Source of the DNA: Pygmaiobacter massiliensis
GTDB lineage: Bacteria; Bacillota; Clostridia; Oscillospirales; Ruminococcaceae
NCBI RefSeq assembly: GCF_900199435.1
Contig: NZ_OAML01000003.1
Span: forward strand, 1,195,166 to 1,259,165
DNA length: 64,000 nt
Direction of reading: 5' to 3'
The notes under the pieces are model-generated. The model was given only the letters and a program-made list of their open reading frames with translations, had not been told where the DNA came from and made no database searches. The translations under genes and the position numbers were made by a program. Each line of letters opens with the position of its first letter. The stretch's first letter is position 1. Below are positions 58,575 to 64,000 of this stretch, one piece after another.

Positions 58575-58590
58575 AAACATCTAAATGTTT
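58575..58590. promoter_or_regulatory. Palindrome upstream of the ABC transporter operon
   Basis: AAACAT-CTAA-ATGTTT is a perfect 6-bp inverted repeat with a 4-base centre in the 120-base AT-rich promoter region of the minus-strand ABC operon. It could be an operator, but no regulator gene is adjacent. Confidence 0.35.
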
Positions 58591-58652
58591 GTTGCCATTA
58601 TATCCTGTTGCCTTGTTATTTGTCAACCATATTGGTGTAAAAACAAAGAAAA

Positions 58653-58687
58653 AGCAGCAACCATGCGAAAAATGCATGGTTGCTGCT
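58653..58687 (-). terminator. Terminator of the PFL-family gene
   Basis: AGCAGCAACCATGC and GCATGGTTGCTGCT form a perfect 14-bp stem with a 7-base loop. On the minus strand T-rich sequence (TTTTTCTTTG) follows. Confidence 0.9.
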
Positions 58688-58728
58688 CTTGTTTCAAAAG
58701 GTATTGCACAAAGGCTGCGCAGTTGAAA

Positions 58729-60090
58729 TTAGTTTTTGAGTGCCTGCATCGGTGCGGGAATTTTGCCGCCGCGCGCGATAAATTTGGCAGGGGAGAATTT
58801 GCTGATATCCATAATGGGGCCGTAGCCGAGCAGACCGCCAAAATCGAGCTGCTGGCCTTTTTCAAGGCCGATAGCCGGGATAACGCGGACAGCGGTGGTT
58901 TTGCTATTGACCATGCCGATAGCGGCTTCGTCTGCAATCAGTGCGCTGATGACTTCAGCCGGGGTATCACCGGGGATGACCACCATATCGATGCCAACAC
59001 TGCAAACCGCAGTCATCGCTTCGAGCTTTTCGATGCACAGGCTGCCGCATTCGGCAGCGGCAATCATGCCGGCATCTTCAGAAACCGGAATGAAAGCGCC
59101 GGAAAGGCCGCCAACTGCATTGCTGGCCATAACGCCGCCTTTTTTAACAGCGTCGTTGAGCAGGGCAAGAGCAGCCGTAGTGCCGCAGCAGCCGCAGCTT
59201 TCGAGGCCCATTTCTTCCAGCACATTAGCAACAGAGTCACCGATAGCCGGGGTAGGGGCAAGCGACAGGTCAACAATGCCGAAGGGAACGCCCAAACGCT
59301 CGCTCATCAGATTACCGACCAGCTGGCCCATGCGGGTGATTTTAAATGCGGTGCGCTTAATCAGCTCGGCAACCTGGTCAAGCGACATGCCTTCGCTGTC
59401 TTTCGCAAGAGCGGCACGCACTGCGCCAGGGCCGGAAACGCCGACGTGAATCTCGCAATCGGGTTCGCCGGGGCCGTGGAATGCACCGGCCATAAAAGGG
59501 TTGTCCTCGGGCGCATTACAGAAAACGACCAGCTTTGCCGGGCCGATGCAGTTGCGGTCAGCCGTGATTTCTGCAGCTTTGCGCACAACTTTACCCATCA
59601 TTGCCACAGCGTCCATATTAATGCCTGCTTTGGTAGAGCCGATGTTGATGCTGCTGCAAACAATATCGGTTTTGGCAAGCGCTTCAGGAATGGCATTGAT
59701 AAGTGCGATATCGCCCGCCGAAAATCCTTTTTGCACCAGTGCAGAAAAACCGCCTACAAAGTTAACGCCTACTTTTTTTGCTGCGGCGTCCAAAGTCAGT
59801 GCAAATTCAACAGGGTCAGGGTTCTTGCAGCCTGCAAGAATCATCGCAATGGGGGTAACTGAAATGCGTTTATTAACGATGGGGATGCCATAAGTGTTGC
59901 TGATGTTTTCTGCCTCAGCGACCAGATTTGCCGCTTTGGTGGTGATTTTTTTATAGATTTTCTCGCAGCATTTGTGCGGGTCTTCATCAACACAATCAAG
60001 AAGAGAAATACCCATGGTTACAGTGCGTACGTCCAGGTTCTCGTCGGTGATCATGCGAATCGTTTCCAAAATATCGGTGGTGTTCAGCAT
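58729..60090 (-). CDS. PFL family protein (UPF0210/DUF711)
   Basis: A 453-residue protein of the UPF0210 family, related in fold to pyruvate formate-lyase-like alpha/beta barrels but without a glycyl-radical motif. It begins [20 protein letters not shown] and has glycine-rich motifs [30 protein letters not shown] and [17 protein letters not shown]. The function is unknown. It is nearly always preceded by a small ACT-domain gene, as here (74 bases upstream), which suggests regulation by an amino acid or similar ligand. GAAAGGA precedes the ATG. Confidence 0.92.
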   Translation of the reverse strand: MLNTTDILETIRMITDENLDVRTVTMGISLLDCVDEDPHKCCEKIYKKITTKAANLVAEAENISNTYGIPIVNKRISVTPIAMILAGCKNPDPVEFALTLDAAAKKVGVNFVGGFSALVQKGFSAGDIALINAIPEALAKTDIVCSSINIGSTKAGINMDAVAMMGKVVRKAAEITADRNCIGPAKLVVFCNAPEDNPFMAGAFHGPGEPDCEIHVGVSGPGAVRAALAKDSEGMSLDQVAELIKRTAFKITRMGQLVGNLMSERLGVPFGIVDLSLAPTPAIGDSVANVLEEMGLESCGCCGTTAALALLNDAVKKGGVMASNAVGGLSGAFIPVSEDAGMIAAAECGSLCIEKLEAMTAVCSVGIDMVVIPGDTPAEVISALIADEAAIGMVNSKTTAVRVIPAIGLEKGQQLDFGGLLGYGPIMDISKFSPAKFIARGGKIPAPMQALKN

Positions 60091-60164
60091 GGAGAGGTTC
60101 CTTTCTGGTATACTTAAGATGAAAAAACAATGCAGTTATCGGCCGAACAATACGGCAAACCCGA

Positions 60165-60434
60165 TTAGATTCGGTGCATCGCGTCGTAAAGTTCCTGGCG
60201 CGTCATTTTGACTTCAACGCCCTTTTCAGTGCCGGCGGCGGTCAGCAGACGCTGCAGCTCATCAAAAGCTACGGTGCATTTGCTTACGTCGACAACCATG
60301 ATCATAGCAAAGGTGCCACCCAAAATGCTCTGGGTTACCTCTTCCACATTGACACTGTGGTCTGCGCATACGCTTGCTACACGTGCAAGAATGCCCACAG
60401 TATCCTGTCCAACAACGGTAATAACTGCTTTCAT
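60165..60434 (-). CDS. ACT domain protein (UPF0237)
   Basis: An 89-residue single ACT domain: AVITVVGQDTVGILARVASV, NVEEVTQSILGGTFAMIMVV. Such free-standing ACT proteins are paired with UPF0210 genes in many bacteria and archaea and probably bind a small ligand to control the partner. GGAGGTACAGGC precedes the ATG on the minus strand. It forms an operon with the PFL family gene. Confidence 0.93.
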   Translation of the reverse strand: MKAVITVVGQDTVGILARVASVCADHSVNVEEVTQSILGGTFAMIMVVDVSKCTVAFDELQRLLTAAGTEKGVEVKMTRQELYDAMHRI

Positions 60435-60598
60435 GCCTGTACCTCCGTAAAAATAAAATCTTTGAAATAAAAAGGCAAAAATTGTAGATTAATAAAGAGC
60501 ATTATAGCAGATAATTTACAATTTGCCAAATGTAATGTATAATAAAATATCATTTGACGCAAATAAAATAAAACCACTTACGAAGGGAAGGGCTTGTT

Positions 60599-61072
60599 AT
60601 GAAAGATCTTTTGAAGCTGATGGAGGAAAACGCACGGCTTTCCGTCGAAGAACTCGCCGCCATGGTCGATGCGACCCCCGCAGAGGTGGCTGCCGCCATC
60701 GATGAATATACACAGCAAGGTATCATCAAAGGCTATAAAACGCTGATTGATTGGGAGAAAACAGAGGTAGACCGTGTGAAAGCACTGATTGACCTGCGTG
60801 TTTCGCCTAAAAAAGACCATGGTTTTGATGAAATTGCCACCCGTATTGCCCTTTACCCCGAAGTGGAGAGCGTAATGCTGATGAGCGGTGGATATGACCT
60901 TTCGCTGGTGATGTCCGGCAAGAACTTTCAGGAGATTGCAATGTTTGTTGCGATGCGCCTTTCCCCAATGGATGACGTGCTTTCTACAGCAACGCATTTT
61001 GTGTTGCGCACCTATAAAAAACATGGCGTAAGCTATGCGCCCGAAGCTGACGAGAGAGGGTATAACAATTAA
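60599..61072 (+). CDS. Lrp/AsnC family transcriptional regulator
   Basis: A 157-residue regulator: N-terminal winged helix (LLKLMEENARLSVEELAAMV, about 1-60) and a RAM/ACT-like ligand domain (YPEVESVMLMSGGYDLSLVM). Family members sense amino acids and control nearby metabolic genes. Its stop overlaps the aminotransferase start (TAATG), a common pairing, so it probably regulates that gene. An AT-rich gap of about 160 bases separates it from the divergent ACT gene and likely holds both promoters. Confidence 0.93.
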   Translation: MKDLLKLMEENARLSVEELAAMVDATPAEVAAAIDEYTQQGIIKGYKTLIDWEKTEVDRVKALIDLRVSPKKDHGFDEIATRIALYPEVESVMLMSGGYDLSLVMSGKNFQEIAMFVAMRLSPMDDVLSTATHFVLRTYKKHGVSYAPEADERGYNN

Positions 61073-62262
61073 TGAATTATGAATCTATCATTGCGCGCCG
61101 TGCGGCAGAAATCAAGCCGTCCGGTATCCGTAAATTTTTTGACCTTGCGGCGACGATGCAGGATTGCATCTCGCTAGGTGTAGGCGAACCTGATTTCAAA
61201 ACGCCCTGGATGATCCGCGATGCTGGCATCAAAAGCCTGGAACGCGGCAAAACATGGTACACCAACAATGCCGGTCTGCCGGAGGTACGAAATGCGATTG
61301 CAGATTATCTGGAACGCCGGTTTGACCTTTCGTATGACCCCGCCACCGAAATTGCGGTAACCACCGGCGGCAGCGAGGCAATCGACCTTGCGCTGCGTGC
61401 GCTGCTCAACTCCGGCGAAGGGGAAGAGGTTATCATTCCGGAGCCCTGCTATGTCAGCTATGCGCCGCTGTGCGAATTGTGCGGCGGTGTACCGGTGCCG
61501 ATGCCGCTGCATGCAGAGGACGGCTTCCGCATTACGGCTGAAGGTCTGCGCAAAGCCATTACGCCGAAGACCAAGGCTATTATTATGGCATTCCCCGGCA
61601 ATCCCACGGGTGCCGTTATGCGTGCAGAACATCTTGCCCCCGTGGCAGAACTACTGCGCGACACAGATATTATGGTAATTACGGACGAGCTGTATGCGGA
61701 ACTGACCTATGGACGTCAGCGCCACGTGAGCATTGCTGCCCTGCCGGGCATGAAAGAGCATTGCATTTACGTCAATGGCTTTTCAAAGGCATATGCCATG
61801 ACCGGCTGGCGCCTTGGCTATATGTGCGCTCCGCAGGAGATTATGCGCATCATGGTCAAAATCCATCAGTTTGGCATTATTTGCGCGCCAACTACCAGCC
61901 AGTACGCAGCGCTGGTTGCACTGCGCGATGGTGACGACGCAATTGAAGCAATGCGCCAAGAGTACGATATGCGCCGCAAGCTGCTGGTAAACGCACTTAA
62001 TAAAATGGGCCTGACCTGCTTTGAGCCGGAGGGCGCCTTCTATGTCTTCCCATCTATCAAGGCAACCGGGCTTTCCAGTGCAGAATTCTGTGAACAGCTG
62101 CTTTATGCTCAGAAAGTTGCAGTTGTGCCCGGTACAGCATTCGGCGATTCTGGCGAGGGCTTTGTTCGTATTTCCTACTCTTATTCCATTGAACATCTTT
62201 CTGAGGCGCTCAAACGCATCAGCGCTTTTTTGGAAGAGCTCAAAAATAAAAGTAATTCTTAA
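61072..62262 (+). CDS. PLP-dependent aminotransferase, class I/II
   Basis: A 396-residue fold-type I aminotransferase: substrate loop SLGVGEPDFKTPWMIRDAGI, cofactor-binding GGSEAIDLALRAL, the Asn/Asp residues in FPGNPTGAVM and VITDELYAELTY, the Schiff-base lysine in NGFSKAYAMTGWRLGY, and the C-terminal substrate-carboxylate Arg in GEGFVRISYSYS. It is close in pattern to the aspartate/aromatic aminotransferases (PatA/AraT type); the amino acid used is not certain. It is coupled to the Lrp gene upstream and closed by a terminator. Confidence 0.94.
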   Translation: MNYESIIARRAAEIKPSGIRKFFDLAATMQDCISLGVGEPDFKTPWMIRDAGIKSLERGKTWYTNNAGLPEVRNAIADYLERRFDLSYDPATEIAVTTGGSEAIDLALRALLNSGEGEEVIIPEPCYVSYAPLCELCGGVPVPMPLHAEDGFRITAEGLRKAITPKTKAIIMAFPGNPTGAVMRAEHLAPVAELLRDTDIMVITDELYAELTYGRQRHVSIAALPGMKEHCIYVNGFSKAYAMTGWRLGYMCAPQEIMRIMVKIHQFGIICAPTTSQYAALVALRDGDDAIEAMRQEYDMRRKLLVNALNKMGLTCFEPEGAFYVFPSIKATGLSSAEFCEQLLYAQKVAVVPGTAFGDSGEGFVRISYSYSIEHLSEALKRISAFLEELKNKSNS

Positions 62263-62320
62263 AAGAACAAAACGGCGCATCTGCATTAAGCTATCATCTT
62301 GCAGTGGACGCCGCCTATTT

Positions 62321-62357
62321 CCGGCAAGGCTCAAAATGTTGGGCCTTGCCGGTTTTT
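62321..62357 (+). terminator. Terminator after the aminotransferase gene
   Basis: CCGGCAAGGC and GCCTTGCCGG form a perfect 10-bp stem (12-base loop) followed by TTTTTA, about 60 bases after the stop. Confidence 0.85.
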
Positions 62358-62408
62358 ACGGCATTGCGTAACGCCAATTACCAATGCTGAAAGGAGAGTA
62401 CCTACAGT

Positions 62409-63554
62409 ATGAAGCAGGTTGTTTTAAAATCTGGACTTTCGTACGCCGATGCCGATGCGCTGGATGCCGCGGTAGAGGCTATTTTTGCTGCAAGCGAAAA
62501 AGCAGCAGCCCTTGGGCCACACAGCCGCGTTTTGCTAAAACCGAACCTGCTGGCAAAACATGCCCCAGAAAAAGCGGTGACAACTCACCCCATGGTGGTG
62601 GCAGCGGTGGCAGATGCCCTGCACCGGCGCGGCGTTGCCGATATTACGCTTGCGGATTCTTCCGGTGGCATTTACACCGAAAGTTCGATGCGGGCAATCT
62701 ACAAAGCTTCTGGGCTGGCGGGCGTGTGCGAAGAAAAAAAACTGCGCCTTTGGGAGCAAACCACCAGCGGGCGAAAAGCTGCAAATGGATTGCGGTGCAA
62801 AGAATTTAACCTGCTCACTCCGGTAATCGAAAGTGATTTTATCATCGACCTGTCGAAGGTGAAAACCCATGTGATGACCGGCATGACCTGTGCGGTCAAA
62901 AATCTGTTTGGTTGTGTGCCGGGGCTACAAAAAGCGGAATTTCATATGCGCTTTCCCGACCGGGAGCAGTTTGGCGAAATGCTGGTAGATCTGTGTGAAA
63001 CAGTGGCCCCGGCGCTTACTATTGCAGATGGTATTGTAGCACTGGAAGGTGACGGCCCCGCGGGTGGCACACCCAAAGTAATGGGGATTCTCTTGGGTAG
63101 TGAAGACCCATATTTGCTGGACCTTGCAGTTGCAAAGCTGATTGGTATTACGCCGGAAAAAGTGCCTTATCTTGCCGCAGCTATGCGCCGCGGGCTTTGT
63201 GCAAAGCAATTTCCAGAAGAGGCGCTGGCATCGGGCAGCGACTCGCTGGTGCTAGCAGAGGGATTTTTACTGCCCTCCAGTTATGCGGATATTACGTTTG
63301 GCGACCAAGTGCCTACCGGGTTGCGCTGGGCGACCCCGATGGTGACACGGTTTGCGGCACCGCACCCTGTTATCCGCCGTGCAAAATGCATTGGCTGCGG
63401 CAAATGCGCCGAAATCTGCCCCGGGCGTACCATTGAGGTCAAAAACAAAAAAGCAAAAATTAAAAAAGACGACTGTATTCGCTGCTTTTGCTGCCACGAA
63501 ATGTGCCCGGTAAAGGCTATCGATGTAAAGAGTCTCCCGTTTTTTAAGCTCTGA
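62409..63554 (+). CDS. DUF362 domain protein with C-terminal [4Fe-4S] ferredoxin domain
   Basis: A 381-residue protein. The first 300 residues are DUF362: VLLKPNLLAKHAPEKAVTTH, ADSSGGIYTESSMRAIYKAS, DLSKVKTHVMTGMTCAVKNL and ADGIVALEGDGPAGGTPKVM. The last 60 residues have two ferredoxin clusters: CIGCGKCAEICPGRTI and CIRCFCCHEMCPVKAI. The family is found widely in anaerobes; no reaction is proven, though a redox role is likely. GAAAGGAGAG precedes the ATG. It is followed 22 bases later by ispE. Confidence 0.93.
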   Translation: MKQVVLKSGLSYADADALDAAVEAIFAASEKAAALGPHSRVLLKPNLLAKHAPEKAVTTHPMVVAAVADALHRRGVADITLADSSGGIYTESSMRAIYKASGLAGVCEEKKLRLWEQTTSGRKAANGLRCKEFNLLTPVIESDFIIDLSKVKTHVMTGMTCAVKNLFGCVPGLQKAEFHMRFPDREQFGEMLVDLCETVAPALTIADGIVALEGDGPAGGTPKVMGILLGSEDPYLLDLAVAKLIGITPEKVPYLAAAMRRGLCAKQFPEEALASGSDSLVLAEGFLLPSSYADITFGDQVPTGLRWATPMVTRFAAPHPVIRRAKCIGCGKCAEICPGRTIEVKNKKAKIKKDDCIRCFCCHEMCPVKAIDVKSLPFFKL

Positions 63555-63576
63555 TGAATCAGAAAGGAATGTTACC

Positions 63577-64000
63577 ATGAACAGCGTAATCGTTTCGGCA
63601 CCTGCAAAATTGAATTTGACGCTGGATATTACCGGCATCGAGCCGAATGGCTACCACACAATGGATATGCTGATGCAGGCAGTGAACCTCACCGAGCGGG
63701 TGACCCTGGCGCGCGCCGCAGACATCTGCGTTACGGCGACGGGTGCAAGGCTGCCCATGGGCCCCAGCAACACGGCCTATAAAGCGGCGGTTTTGTTTTT
63801 TCAAGAGACAGGGCTCCTTGCTGGCGTACATATCCATATCGAGAAAAAAGCGCCGATTCGCGCCGGCATGGCAGGCGGCAGCGCGGATGCAGCAGCTGTT
63901 CTGGTAGGGCTTAACACGCTTTACAGCGCAGAGCTTTCACTAGCGGAGCTTTGCACTCTGGGTGCTGCGGTTGGTGCGGATGTACCGTTTGCCATTTGTG
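63577..64000 (+). CDS. ispE: 4-diphosphocytidyl-2-C-methyl-D-erythritol kinase, 5' part (cut by the window)
   Basis: IspE phosphorylates CDP-methylerythritol in the non-mevalonate isoprenoid pathway. The first 141 residues are visible: APAKLNLTLDITGIEPNGYH is the substrate-binding start, YHTMDMLMQAVNLTERV follows, and the GHMP kinase P-loop is RAGMAGGSADAAAVLVGLN. The catalytic Asp lies in GADVPFAI at the window edge. AGAAAGGAATG (63560-63570) is the ribosome site for ATG 63577. The gene continues beyond 64000. Confidence 0.95.
   Translation, partial: MNSVIVSAPAKLNLTLDITGIEPNGYHTMDMLMQAVNLTERVTLARAADICVTATGARLPMGPSNTAYKAAVLFFQETGLLAGVHIHIEKKAPIRAGMAGGSADAAAVLVGLNTLYSAELSLAELCTLGAAVGADVPFAIC

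Noticed and set aside
58585-59862. A 425-residue plus-strand frame opposite the PFL family gene
   Set aside because: The minus-strand protein has clear family motifs, a ribosome site and a partner gene; the plus frame has none.
1-64000. CRISPR arrays, rRNA or tRNA genes, complete insertion sequences
   Set aside because: Read on both strands for regularly spaced repeats, cloverleaf ends and transposase motifs. Apart from the tmRNA and SRP RNA, none was seen.

Overview
The window reads as a chromosomal segment of a Gram-positive anaerobe of the class Clostridia, probably from the Oscillospiraceae/Ruminococcaceae side. The evidence is the gene order ffs-dnaX-ybaB-recR, an S10-spc-alpha ribosomal supercluster with adk, map, a KOW protein, infA and rpmJ inside it, neighbouring yrrL/yrrO-like genes, TrmK-Nif3 and RqcH genes, strong AAGGAGG ribosome sites, many TTG/GTG starts, and iron-sulfur proteins of strict anaerobes (hybrid cluster protein, ferredoxins, DUF362). 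The species assignment is inference; base composition is close to balanced.

Layout. 1-8.3 kb: a cut acetyltransferase, a DJ-1 protein, MltG, a U32 peptidase of the tRNA hydroxylation type, an AEC permease, a SpoVB-like flippase, a P-loop ATPase and a family 4 uracil-DNA glycosylase. 8.5-13 kb: pduL, then the housekeeping run SRP RNA-dnaX-ybaB-recR-smpB-tmRNA. 13.0-15 kb: the remains of an element integrated at the 3' end of the tmRNA gene, with a frameshifted integrase, a phage-like protein fragment and a frameshifted small gene. 15.3-17.2 kb: an MFS exporter behind a possible attenuator, and a deaminase. 17.3-22.5 kb: a TetR regulator divergent from an MMPL transporter and a secreted heptad-repeat protein, with three matching operators between them. 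22.6-28.8 kb: a hybrid cluster protein/ferredoxin operon divergent from a Crp/Fnr regulator, small cysteine proteins, trmK and Nif3. 28.8-46.8 kb: rqcH and then 30 genes from rpsJ to rplQ behind a ~300-nt leader. 46.9-50.4 kb: minus-strand envelope and repair genes. 50.6-56.2 kb: a two-component system followed by a VTC polyphosphate polymerase-like protein, a DUF4956 membrane protein and a beta-helical lipoprotein. 56.2-64 kb: an ABC exporter, the ACT/PFL pair, an Lrp regulator with an aminotransferase, a DUF362 iron-sulfur protein and the start of ispE.

Regulatory logic that can be read directly: (1) the palindrome TGTTGTTTAAACAACA sits at -41.5 of the hybrid cluster operon promoter and just downstream of the promoter of its own Crp/Fnr gene; (2) three TGAC-N5-GTCA sites bracket the MMPL promoter next to a TetR gene; (3) the same TTTTAA direct-repeat element takes the place of the -35 box in front of both the response regulator and the VTC operon. 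The oddest single gene is rpmD, whose L30 protein carries a ~76-residue Lys/Ala/Pro-rich, histone-H1-like N-terminal arm.

I found no CRISPR array, rRNA, tRNA or intact mobile element.
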